64,000 nt of DNA from Phialophora verrucosa (Eukaryota > Ascomycota > Eurotiomycetes > Chaetothyriales > Herpotrichiellaceae). The notes under the pieces are model-generated. The model saw nothing but the letters and a program-made list of their open reading frames with translations, was not told the DNA's origin and searched no databases. Shown here piece after piece: positions 19,801 to 30,135 of this stretch; position 1 is the first letter of the stretch; each line of letters opens with the position of its first letter. The stretch lies in contig MSED01000003.1 in NCBI GenBank assembly GCA_002099365.1, positions 3,224,001-3,288,000 on the forward strand, in the 5' to 3' direction. The position numbers were made by a program, and so were the translations under genes.

Positions 19801-22119
19801 CCTTCCATTCACTCAGTCAACGATCAGCAGTTTAGCATGAGCTGGGCCGACACCACGTTTTTGATGCACGATTACCTCAAGATCTGTCAGAGACCAAAAC
19901 CGCCCTACTGCGGTTCTGCTTTCTACTGTGCCTAGGCCATGGGGACTTCTTTTTGTTCTCCCTTGCCCAGAGCCAGACTGAATTTTAATCGTCCAGCCTC
20001 GCCGCGCCGCCCCTTGGTCATCTGTAGTTGGTAGAGCGCAAGTACCGCTACGAGCCGTTGAAGGATTCGCACTTGGGCCTGACGCTTGCGCTGCTCACCT
20101 CGTGGCTCTCGTGCACAGAAGAAACTTTCCGGGATTCTCCCCCAATTACTATGCATGAATGTGGGTATTGGTTTTACTACGGACGCGAGGCCGGAAGCTG
20201 GCAGGCCAATAAGGAACAACTCCGAAGGACTTGCACAATGGTGATAACGCATGGTGGCATCAGTGGCATTTGTTGACGGCGCAGCTATTGCTCTGAAAGT
20301 TGTCAAGTGTACTTAGAGGCTTCTGATGGGTGTTTCCCTTCTGATGAGCGTCAGCACATGTCTGTGTGGATCACCGACAACGGCGTGGGTTATTTGCCGT
20401 CCTATGTACGTCAATCCGCAGAGATCGACATCCGGGAAAAGACATGGCGTCCGCTAAAGTTGATTGCAACACAAGATCACCTATCCTTGTGGCGATTGTA
20501 GAATCTTGGGTAAACACAAATCCTGGGACGTCCAGTGAAAAACTGACCTCCAGGCTGTGTTATACACAGCAGGTCGTCAACTCCTGAGGACCGCCGCAAC
20601 ATGTCGAGTGGGATTATGCATGAAGCTTGTTAGTGGTCTGCAGCGATGCGCTTGGGCACTCTTGAAATGCAGAAGCAGCACCCAAGCCCTCTACTGCTAG
20701 GCAGATGGAAGTGGCTTCTCGAATTAGCTGCCGGGAGACTTTGCGTGCAGTCTCTCGACGACAGAAGCCGAAGCGGAAAATGAATCCTGAGCTTAGTGGA
20801 AGACGCTTCCTGTCTCATGTTACTCGGCACATCCAAAAAACCAGAAGTTTGTAAACAGTCCTGGGTACGAGTACCCGGTACGGGACATTTACTTTGGGTG
20901 CTGTCGATATCTTTTCGTTCCCCGACCCGTATCTTCTCCACCGGCTTCTAGCGGATGACTGAATGTTCGCTTAGTTTCCTCGTGGCGTCTGTCGATCACA
21001 ACCGCTTTGGATCGTTGCTTCCAGAGATGCAGGAGCTTCAGGCTTGAGGGCAAATTCGGTGCAACTCTGGGCGTTGCAGCTGCACTGTGCCCACTTCGAC
21101 TGCATGGCTCATTTCGACCAGTGCAAGCTAGCTCACAGCCCATTGCACAAATGCATTGAGAAGTTCAGGCCGTAAGCAGCTGGAGAATTACCGTGCGCAC
21201 TACGGCTGTAGTGTGTACACGGGTACTAGTACGTATCATTGCAAACACATTGAACTGCCGATCCGGCCAGCCTCGCCTCGGACCCAGGGCTATTTCTGAA
21301 GAAACGTGGTGCTGATCATTTCGCTTGAGCGAAAGGGGATCGTCAGGAAGAGCAGAGGAGCTTGGAGGACCCAAATAAACTCGCGGGGCTTCGGCTCACT
21401 TGCATCTTCTCCCATCTTGTGCCCAGTAGGCGAAATGGAGGGCCCGGCGTTTGACCAAGACCAATGACGGGCGAGCCCCTTTTTGTTGGTGTTGAATGGC
21501 CTGAAACCAATTGCGTCGTTGGCTCGTGGCATTTCGGCCTGTAAGACTCTGGAGCTCGCCAAAGTATAGCTAGAGGCTAGAGAATATAGTAACTCGCACT
21601 GGGCGTGTGAAAGGGTCGCTATCAGTAGCGTGCTCGCTGGCGCTTGAATGTCTTTCTAAGCGACATTCCAATTCTTTCTAGGCGACAGACGACCAGCAGA
21701 GCCCCTGCCCATTTCTGATAGAGGACACTCCAAAGCGTTCTCGCTCTGCCCTTCCGGGAATGGCCCCCGAACTGAACTTTGCGAGATGCAAGTACTCGTA
21801 CGCCAGTACTGCATCCATGAACAAGTCCCAAGGCTCGCTCAATACCCCTGACATACGAGTAGTTGGCCTTGTCAGGAGACCTACTTACGGGAGACGGGAT
21901 CACCCAGCAGTCTCGCGTGGCGAGGCCGCTCCCTTCTTTCGGTGCGGTCACGGTTCCGGCACATCATTTTAGCTGAGGAACCTAGCTCGTGGCCTTGAGC
22001 ATATTGGCTGGAAAGAGCACCTGACTTCCGACGCGCAGAAGCGAAAAGTCGCGGCTTCAATAGATAGATCAGTTTTGCAGAAGCGAAGCGTCGAGCTTCA
22101 AAAAGAGAAACTGTGTTCT
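16869..22119. other. 5.2 kb without a supported gene
   Basis: Both strands carry only short open frames with no recognisable domain, no consistent splice structure and often no ATG. The longest (17842-18654, minus) begins at GTG. The left part is presumably the 5' flank of the FAR1-like gene and the right part the 3' flank of the CLC gene. An imperfect direct repeat of about 28 bp (GCAGAAGCGAA...CTTCAA) sits at about 22036-22104. No tRNA, rRNA or transposon ends were seen. Confidence 0.55.
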
Positions 22120-24779
22120 CTATCCAGGGATTGTCTGATGATGTTGGGCGCCTGAATTCTGCTGCAAGAGACCTCTCGCTTCTTCTGGGCCTTCGTCGTC
22201 CCCCGAATCCAGGCCAGTGCCATGAAGAGATTCCGCATTGGCAATGAAGCTTGTTGCCTTGCTTCCACCTTCCGAGGCAGATAATATCCACCAAACATCT
22301 TTCTTGGTGAGAATGCCCCTGAAAGCACCGCGGTCCACGAAGAGCAGGTGGCGAAGCCCGAGTTTCTGGAACATACTCACCGCTAGTTGCAGTGAACTAC
22401 TGGCACTCAAGGTGATCGGGGTATGGTCCATCCAGGGCCGCAAATCTATACCGCGGCCTCGGGCGAGGTGCGCATGGTGGATGAAATAACAAGGGGTATT
22501 TTCGTCCACGGTTTCAGTGCGAGGCACGGACGCGTTGCTGTTGGGATTCGTCACCCGTTCCAGAGCGAACACCAGTTCGCCACGGGAGATATACCCTAGA
22601 AATGTGTTATCGCGGGGCACGTGCCGGTTTGCAGGCGTTTCATCGACTGTTTCGCCTGTCGCCTTTTTGAAAGCTACCACGGGAAAGCCGCGGTAGGAAG
22701 TTGTACGCAAAATCTTCTGCAACGACTTGACAGTGTAAGGTCGACTGGCGTCGAAGCACTTCATCTCCTCCACTCTCGTCATAACGCTGGATACGAGTAC
22801 ATGTGGCATGTTTGGGTCGTCTTTGTTTTCCAGATAAGGATACTCTTTGAATTGGATCCAAGATTCATAGATGCCTCGCGTAGAGAAGACGTCTCCAATC
22901 CATTTGGCAAGCATGACAGCAATCATGATTGGTAAGACATAGGTGAGCGCACCAGTCAGTTCAAACATGATGACCACGATGGAGGCCGTCATTCTGGTTA
23001 CTCCAGCCAGGGCTGATGCGGCGCCGACAATAGCATATGTGCCAGGGATGACACAGAGGCCCTCCGGCTCGCATGCGGCGAATATGAAAGAGTTCGAGAA
23101 ATGCTCTTGCAATAGCTTCACAATGACTCCCAGTGCTCGTCCATAGAGGGCGCCAATCGCCAAGGTAGGCAATATAATGCCTGCAGGTATCTGCAGACCA
23201 AAGGTAATGCTTGCAAGGAGAAATCCCAACTGAGATGCGGCTATCAAGAGCCAGACCATCGACAGAACTCCGCCTGTTGTGGCCCGGCAGAGACCGAATA
23301 TGTCGTTGTTGCCGATAGTGTCGCACTCTGCGAAAAGATAGTAGACGAGTTCAGACATCTGAGCTCTCATGAAGAGGTTAGGATAGTTGACAACCGCCGT
23401 TATCGCAGACACAACTAGTACTTCCAGAACCGGCCTGTCCCGGAAGGGATATGCTTGCGACTTCCGCAGCCGCGCCATGAACATGTTCAACTTGATGAAC
23501 AAGCCGCCATACATTCCACCGATGACTCCGAGAAGTATGAATGGTACCAGCTCGAAGCCGTGCCAGCCTATGGTGTAGGTAACCTGGTAGAGCACGATCT
23601 TCCCGGTGTGAAAGGGGTTCAGCGCTTGGAGCGTCACCGCCGCGACCATAGCACAAACAAATGACTGCCACATCGTCTTGTCGGGGAAGTAATAGGATAG
23701 CTGCTCGAGTGAGAACAAAACACCACCGATGGGTGCACCAAAGGCAACCGAGATCCCCGACGCAGCTGCGGCAGAGAGAACCTCTCGCTTTCTGGCTTCA
23801 TTTTGGCTGAGCGACTCGGACGGCTTCATGATGATATTCGCGCAGCAGCAAGCCAGGTGAACAAAGGGGCCTTCTTTGCCCAGCCACATTCCTGACGACA
23901 CTGCCAGTGTCAGGCCAAGAGACTTGATGACCAAGGTCCAGGTTCCGAGGAAGCGTCTCATGACAAAGCCGCCCAAGACTGTCTTAATCTCTGGTATACC
24001 GCTGTGTTTGGCGTATGGAGAGAAGTGCTTGACGAGGACTGCGGCGGAAACGGCGAACAAGATGGAGAAGATGATGAAGAAGGAATAACCCATCACGAAC
24101 CGACCTGCCTGGGCTCCGATGCCCAGTGCCTCTGGCCAGGGGGTCCAATCCTGACATTGAGCGAACTCATCGTGGCCCCAGCAGCAGAACTGCTTGTTGA
24201 GGTAGAAGTCACCACCTCCCACGCCTCTCTTGCAATAGCCCGTCTTGATGTCTCCAAGCCAGTCCGAGGCGATGTTGATGAACGCAGCTACACACCCAAC
24301 AGCTATTCCGCTGGCAATGAGCACAACCCAGACTTGGCTTGCATCCAGGAGTTGTCTCACATTCCCGACAAAACCCTGGTGGACAGCCAGCAACTTCCGC
24401 AGCCGTTGCCGCTCCTTGGTATATTCGTAGATCCAGTCAATCCCAGTCAGGTCATCGTACCCGACTCGTCTGCCAGGTCCCTCGACGTACCAGTCGGGAG
24501 GCGCGTCCTGTTTTCGGTCCGTGCCCTCGGAGCCCTGCCCGGGGTCGACTTCGGTGGACTGCGGAGATGGGAACGTCTTGCTAGAAGACGACGGCGCAGA
24601 AAGAGGAGGATTTACAGCTACGCCGGCTGGCACTGAGTCGCGCGGCCTTGGATCGACTGTTAGTCGTGGCTAAAGATTCAATGGTCGTGGATTTACCTGA
24701 AAGATATATCGGCCGCATCGTCTCCGCTCAGCAGGTCAAGGTCAGTCTCGTCACCGTCATCGTTCACCATGCCGGGCAT
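22120..24779 (-). CDS. CLC-type chloride channel/transporter with two CBS domains
   Basis: The membrane core has the CLC signatures HSGIPEIK, GKEGPF (gating glutamate E286), a GIILP-containing loop and GTYAIVGAA with the pore tyrosine. About ten hydrophobic helices are present. Two CBS domains (about residues 645-700 and 765-815) form the cytosolic tail. Fungal CLCs move chloride across Golgi, vacuole or plasma membranes. The long open frame has no ATG near its 5' end, so I add an upstream exon: 24779-24697, intron 24647-24696 (GTAAAT, branch CTAAC, acceptor CCAAG), then 24646-22120. This gives 869 residues with an acidic N-terminus (MPGMVNDDGDETDLDLL). The position of the proton-pathway glutamate is glutamine here (Q343, in SLEQLSYYF). 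The gene faces the relic gene at 25389 across 610 bp. Confidence 0.93.
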
Positions 24780-25388
24780 GGTTGGGGGATTTCGAAGGCA
24801 GTCATACGATGGAGGAGGGCACTCATCCTCCCCGAGAACTCGGTATCATCTGTCAAATCGGCCTGTGAGAGACGCTGCGGCCACTCGCATATCCGGGAAG
24901 GGAGGACGCCGCCTAAACGAGCGAACGCGACAGTCTTGGCGGCCCAGACTGAGCAAAACTGCCCACGCCGCTTTTACCTCATGTGCATGCACCTGCGCAA
25001 CTCACGAAGCAAGCCAGCCAGCGAAGAGCAGGGGCCAAAGGTTTTGATAAATCCACAATTGACCAGGCTCGAAACCCAGATCACCCAAGGAGCATTGTGT
25101 CGATTCGCCTCACTACGACCGAGAGCCGTCATTTACGGTTCAGCAGGGGCGTGCAAGGGGAGATACGCAGATGGCTTCGACTTCGTCGCCTCGAGAACAT
25201 CGAAGGGTTGCTTGCGTCCCCTTGTTTCAAGTTGCCCCTTTGCAGTCAGTGGAGCGCTGATCTTTGAACATCCTTCCTCCCTCAGCCCAAGTGTCGTGTC
25301 GCCAAACGGGTTCTACCGTGCCAAACCGCTGTCTGTGATCTTCAGTCTCGACCCAACCACAACAGGTGGAGCACACAGTTGTCTAATA

Positions 25389-26394
25389 ATGGAAGATCTG
25401 TTCGATCGCATCTATCACAACTCATTCTCGGGCATTCCGTAAGACCATATCCGTGCTTTCGCTGCTGCGGTTTCCAACTCTACCCGAGTCCGGAATGGGA
25501 AGGCCTACAGAGTGCAAGCAAGCAGCCGTTCATGGACAGGTACGTCAACCCGACGCAAGAGATCGCGACTAGTCTGCCGGAGGTCGACATGTCCATCAAC
25601 CATATGGACGAACCCCAGGCCCTGGTGTTCATGGACACAGTCTCTGAGAACATGGAGATAATCGAAGCCTCATCGGGCCAACTAGGTCTAAGGTACGTGC
25701 CGTGGATTGATATATTCATACCTTTGCCCCGATTGTCAGTTGAAACGGAGCCAACTTCGTTCATCACGCATTCGCCATCCTGGAATCTCGCGAGACAAGC
25801 GTTCCCCCTAGGCACAAAGGCTCGAACATCAGATACCGATGGTGGCTTCTCGATTCTCCCTAAATCCCTTCGGACGCGTCCTTTACCACTTATTCCGATT
25901 TTGTCAAGAATTAGACTGTATATCAAGACATCTGTTTTTATACTCGCCCAGGAACGTTCACAGGACATTTTTCGAGGCAGTCTCTATCTCCTACCTCCAC
26001 CTCGCGAATTCCAGTCTTCAGTGGCTCCGAATTACTGGCAGACAACAACATTCTACTTCCAGGCGCAATGCACGTACCAAACAATGAACGCTTTCCTAGA
26101 AGCACGCACCACATCCGGTGGAAATACGCTCAATGAGGCTTCCTGGTTCGGAACGGCATCCCGGGGCTGTAACAGGGCTGATAATTGGGCTCGGTTCCGG
26201 CGTCGCCGCCCTATGCTGAAATGGATTCAGATGAAGATGACCGGGGAGGCTTCCCCAAAGCTGTCGACCACGACCATGACAGCTTCCCGCATAATTGTCC
26301 ACCACGAAACAACAATCTCTATCTGCCCGTCTCGGCCAAACTCGGCCTGCTACCGCACTGGATTAGAAGTTTCTACGACGTTGCCTTCTCTTGA
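25389..26394 (+). pseudogene. Frameshifted relic of a multi-exon membrane protein gene
   Basis: The 5' part is a normal gene. Exon 25389-25438 (MEDLFDRIYHNSFSGIP), a 50-nt intron (GTAAGA...CCGAG) and exon 25489-25692 (PEWEGLQ... to GQLGLR) are followed by a donor GTACGT. From about 25812 the protein-like sequence jumps between frames: RYRWWLLDSP, then FGRVLYHLFRFCQELD, then LLPGAMHVPNNERFP and HHIRWKYAQ, then EASWFGTASR, then AVTGLIIGLGSGVAALC (a likely membrane segment), then EMDSDEDDRGG and LGLLPHWIRSFYDVAFS with a stop at 26392. At least five 1-nt shifts are needed, none with GT/AG sites around them. MDN1, LYS2 and SWR1 run for kilobases without a shift, so base-calling error is unlikely. 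I do not recognise the family. Confidence 0.7.
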
Positions 26395-26634
26395 ATTGAA
26401 TGCTTCCCACCAACAAAGAGATTAGCGGTGCTCCTATACTGGCTGGTCCGGTTGCGGCCTTGACGTTTCGACGCAAAGAATGCTCCTTAGTAGCTACTTA
26501 CCCAACGTTGACGGCAGTTCACTCTCAGGACGGTTGCGAGCATTTTTCATGTCGAACGGCCTACACATCACGGCCACAATCTACACAGAATGTCCATAAA
26601 TATACTCGAACAAGATCAAAATCAGTTGACGCAA

Positions 26635-27664
26635 TCATCGAACCCACCCTTCCTTCCTCATTACCTCCCTAGTCCACGCCTCCAACTTCTTTGCAAGCTC
26701 CCTGTCCTTCGCCGCACCACTCTGCCACCTTGGCTCCCCAAACCGCCGGAAAATTTCCATGTAAGCGCCGCTCTGATCCGGTTTCATATCCCGGCTGGCC
26801 ACACAGAACAGGCTTGTCCACGACCCCTTATCGGCAGGAAACATCAATCCAAACATGCGTAAGGCCGATAAAACACTCATTATACCCGAGCCCGACTTCC
26901 CCACCGTCGTGGCGAGGTTCGTTTCAACCAAACCTGGGTGAACGGACGAAACCCAGATCTCACCCTCCCCTGCCCGCGAACTGGGAGAGCCGGGGCCGTA
27001 CGTCTCGTGCAGGGTCTTGGTGTGCAGAATGTTGGCGAGCTTACTCTGTCCGTAGCGCGACCATGGACCGCTCTCCTTAAGCGATAAGTCCTTGAAGTTG
27101 ATGCCACCCTTGGGTGCGCCCAAGTGACCCGATGAAGTGAGGTTGACGATGCGCACGCTGCCGGGAGGGAGTGTCTTGGCGGTTCGCAGCATCAGAGGAA
27201 GGAGGTGCTCTGTCAAAACCCAGTGCGCGAGGTAGTTGGTCTGCCACTGGGCCTCGTGGCCATCTTTGGTCATTTCGAAGGGCGTGGCCATGATACCCGC
27301 GTTGTTGACTAGGCCGTGTAGAGCTCTTTCGAGGGCGAGGAAGCGCTTGGCGGCCGCGACTACGCTAGTGAGGTCCATGAGATCCATTTGCAAGAGGTCG
27401 ATATTGGCTGAGGGGTGCATTTTCTTGATGTTGGTGATGGCTGATGTGCCCTTTTCGGGGGATCGGGCGCACATGTAGACGTGGGCACCGTGTTCAGCCA
27501 GGCGGGCTACGGTGTGATAGCCTCTGTGGGTTGGTGAGATCAGCGATTCGGGCTTCGTGGGTGGAAAGAGAGGGAAGAGGGGAGACTTACATGCCGGAAT
27601 TCCCACCTGTGACTATGAATACTTTGCCCTTGAGGTCTGGGAGACTGTCGGGATGGAAGGTCAT
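26635..27664 (-). CDS. Short-chain dehydrogenase/reductase, retinol-dehydrogenase-like
   Basis: A classical SDR fold of 320 residues. It has the cofactor motif TGGNSGIG (19-26), an NNAG motif (LVNNAGIMATPFEM), the catalytic serine in NLTSSGHLG and the catalytic YGQSK (Tyr-x-x-x-Lys). The arginine in MCARSPEKG after strand 2 suggests NADP(H). The substrate cannot be read from sequence. Fungal homologues are usually annotated as retinol dehydrogenase-like or WW-domain oxidoreductase-like. Exon 1 (27664-27591) joins exon 2 (27523-26635) across a 67-nt intron (GTAAGT...CACAG), and the joint completes the glycine-rich motif. The start is the first true ATG (MTFHPDSLPDLKGK). An open frame further upstream begins only at TTG. 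It stands between the relic gene and a bZIP regulator, but no functional link is evident. Confidence 0.92.
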
Positions 27665-28249
27665 GTTCCCGTCAGGTACTGGAGCCAATGTATGAAGCTG
27701 AGGTGTTATCCTAAGAAACAGAAACTTTTCAATGTCTCGGACTGCGTTCTGTGGTTCTATGAATACGAGAGGAAGCGTCAAGATCAAGTGTTGCTACAAT
27801 CTTTATATTGCTCGAGCATCAGACTTCGTGAGCGAGCTATATATTCCTTCGACCAATCATGGTACAGACAACCTGGACATAGAAGGAATGGGCCAATAGG
27901 AGAACACGTGGCGAGCGAGTGAGCCAACCGCATGAAGGGTGGGGCGCACTACGAATGCCAAGGGCCAGTTATATGGTGTGATATAATTGGTCAGTGTTAA
28001 AGTATCTTACTCGAACAGGTCTAGCGGCATGCAACCTGCTCACATTACGCACCAGGATCACGAGTCCCCGACATCACATACTCCGTAGGCACCAGTTGAT
28101 TAACGAACGCAACGTTGTGATCTCGAGAGGGTGTCTGTCTGCGCCTCAGCGGCGCAATAGTAGGCTTAGCATTGTGAGCAGGCTGCATATCCCGTCTTGC
28201 GCCATTTATCACCGATTTCATCATCGCAACTCCAGCCTGCGCTAGCATC

Positions 28250-29302
28250 ATGATTAGGACGTCCCAGCCCGCAAATTCAACACCGCCACGCATCCAACTC
28301 GAGTCGATGCCACAGTTGGCCGAGGTACGTTTCAGGCGCCTTGAATCACCAGGGCAAAATGGCTTGCTCACCGTGTACAGGCGATAAGGAGGGAAGATGA
28401 CTGGACTGGGACGAACGATGCCGCAGCACGCAGACGGGCACAGACCAGACTCAACACAAGGGCATACCGTAAGTATGGCCCTGTTTTCCCTTTCGTCCAG
28501 ATCACGAGTCAAAAACGATCCGATCAAAGCGTACCCAAGTATCGAGACTGACGGTCCAGTAGGAAAACGCAAAGCCCTGGCAAAGCAAGCCGAAGCATCC
28601 AGTGCCGCTACTGGGACACTGATCAAATCCGAAGCGCTAGTGGAGTACTGGGACATGGAGCAGCAATCCGTCTCCATCGCCCCAGCATCCCGTATCAAGC
28701 AAGTATACAATGCGAGGAAACCCTTGCTGCCAGATAAACCTGGAAAAGCGCAGTTTAACATTGTCTTCCCCCTCTGTCCAGACCACCTCATCACACTCCT
28801 CCAATTCAACGCCCTCCGCGCCCTGGCCGTTAACCGCACTCTAATCTCTGGCATCCTCGTCACGCCGCTCGACTGTGCCGAGGAAGTTATCCACGTCATT
28901 CCCTACCCCGTTAAGCCCGGTTCACTCCCTTCAACACTCCTGCCCACCACCCTTCAACAAACGGTGCCGCACGGCGACTGGATCGACCTGTTCCCATGCC
29001 CTGGGGGACGAGACCGCCTGATCCGGGCCGCCGGCACCTTCGACGAGGACGAGCTGTGGGCCGACTGCATCGGCGGGTTGTATGAGGGCTTTCCTGACGA
29101 CGAGGTCGAGCGACGCGGCATCATTGCATGGTCGCCGCCCTGGGACATCACGGGGTGGGAGATGTCAGAAGGGTTTCTGAGGAAATGGGGCTGGTTGTTT
29201 AAAGGGTTGCCGGGGCCGTTAGAGGCGACGAATCGGTGGCGGATAGAGAGAGGCGAGGAGCCATTTACTGACGATGACTGCACGTCGCATGCAGCTGTAT
29301 GA
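28250..29302 (+). CDS. bZIP-type basic region plus DUF3425 regulator
   Basis: Rebuilt from three exons: 28250-28324, 28381-28468 and 28560-29302 (introns GTACGT...TACAG of 56 nt and GTAAGT...TCCAG of 91 nt with a CTGAC branch). The product has 301 residues. Residues 26-60 hold a basic region (NDAAARRRAQTRLNTRAY, then GKRK) as in fungal bZIP proteins. The C-terminal 110 residues match the fungal DUF3425 domain: DWIDLFPCPGGRDRLI, WSPPWDITGWEMSE and FLRKWGWLFKG, ending in NRWRIERGEEP. Such proteins are nuclear transcription factors of mostly unknown targets. No leucine heptads follow the basic region. Reading the third exon alone back to ATG 28397 gives a protein of the same length by chance but loses the basic region, so the spliced model is preferred. 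Confidence 0.85.
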
Positions 29303-30135
29303 CCCTGTGTGCTGTCCGGCAACCGGTTCGTCGTCGACCGAACTGGATGTTGAAGCCATTGGATCGGATTCTTACACCAGGAATGGCACGTCCTTTCGGC
29401 CCGTGCATGTGGTACTGCATGAAAGCAAAACGGTCAATCAATTCGGCAGGACTACTATCACCATCCATCCCGCCGCACGGGACGGCCTTGACCCCTCAAC
29501 TTCTAAAAGCAAGTATATGCAAATGATTCTTCATTCCCTTTACGTGGTCACAGTGTCACCTTTGACGATGGACGACGCATCCCGGGTTCAATAAGAAGTA
29601 TTTCACCCCCAACCCAGGTCGTGTGGAAGTAACCACACCAGGGAGCTGTAATATGTCTGTGATGAGGCAACTTCGAGAAGCAGACGATTCTCTTAGTTGA
29701 ATACTTGCTCTAATGTATCAAAGTGAGTTGCCGCTATTAGTGCGAGAGGTGCTTGCTGGAGCGGCAATAGTCAATCCGAGCTTCCGTTTCTTTTCGTTGT
29801 CTCGAAAAATAGCATTTTTAGGGGGCGATCCAATGCTTGTACGGGCTATATCCATAGGATCTGGCGGCATTTACTCCGTACTTATGATCCTGACAAGTCT
29901 TAAGTGGTTGCTCTGATATTAAAGGAGAGATGGTGAGTGGTAAGGCGCGTAGGCGCGTTTGGCGCGCCAGGTGCAATTTGATTGGTCCACTTTCCGGTTG
30001 GCCTTGGCAAGGCCGACGTTCAGCCTTGCCAACGCCAATTAAATTTTGTCCGCCGCATTTACAGGACGTACTGGTGTTCTGTCGGCTTTGCTTGTCGCAA
30101 TCACCGTCCTCGATCCTCCCTCACATCTCTCGTCA
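29303..30135. promoter_or_regulatory. CCT8 upstream region with E2F/MCB-like and CCAAT elements
   Basis: No gene is supported here. Near the CCT8 end there is a run of GGCGCG boxes containing TTTGGCGCGCC (29958-29968), which resembles E2F/MBF sites. An inverted CCAAT box (ATTGG, about 29981) and a 10-bp inverted repeat (listed separately) follow. The motif TACTCCGTAC occurs at 29872-29881. Assignment as promoter elements is inference from position and motif. Confidence 0.45.
30004..30032. repeat. 10-bp perfect inverted repeat upstream of CCT8
   Basis: TTGGCAAGGC (30004-30013) and GCCTTGCCAA (30023-30032) are exact reverse complements separated by nine bases. The element starts 132 bp before the CCT8 start codon, so it lies in the promoter or the 5' UTR. 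It could be a dimeric protein-binding site or form a hairpin in the leader. Confidence 0.8.

Noticed and set aside
20026..20090. tRNA-like start (TAGTTGGTAGAGCGC)
   Set aside because: The D-arm resembles a tRNA, but no acceptor stem pairs and no GGTTCGA-type T-arm follows at the right distance.
24648..25442. 264-residue plus-strand frame
   Set aside because: It runs antisense over the first CLC intron and exon and only at its end enters the first exon of the relic gene; no domain is present.
28045..28899. 284-residue minus-strand frame
   Set aside because: It is antisense to the bZIP/DUF3425 gene, whose spliced product has recognisable domains.
26635..29302. Biosynthetic cluster of dehydrogenase plus bZIP regulator
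   Set aside because: Only these two genes are adjacent; no backbone enzyme (PKS, NRPS, terpene synthase) or transporter belongs to them. The nearby NRPS-like gene is primary-metabolism LYS2.
29713..29916. 67-residue frame with a hydrophobic end
   Set aside because: ATG-started but without any family resemblance, and it lies in the CCT8 upstream region; length is within chance expectation.
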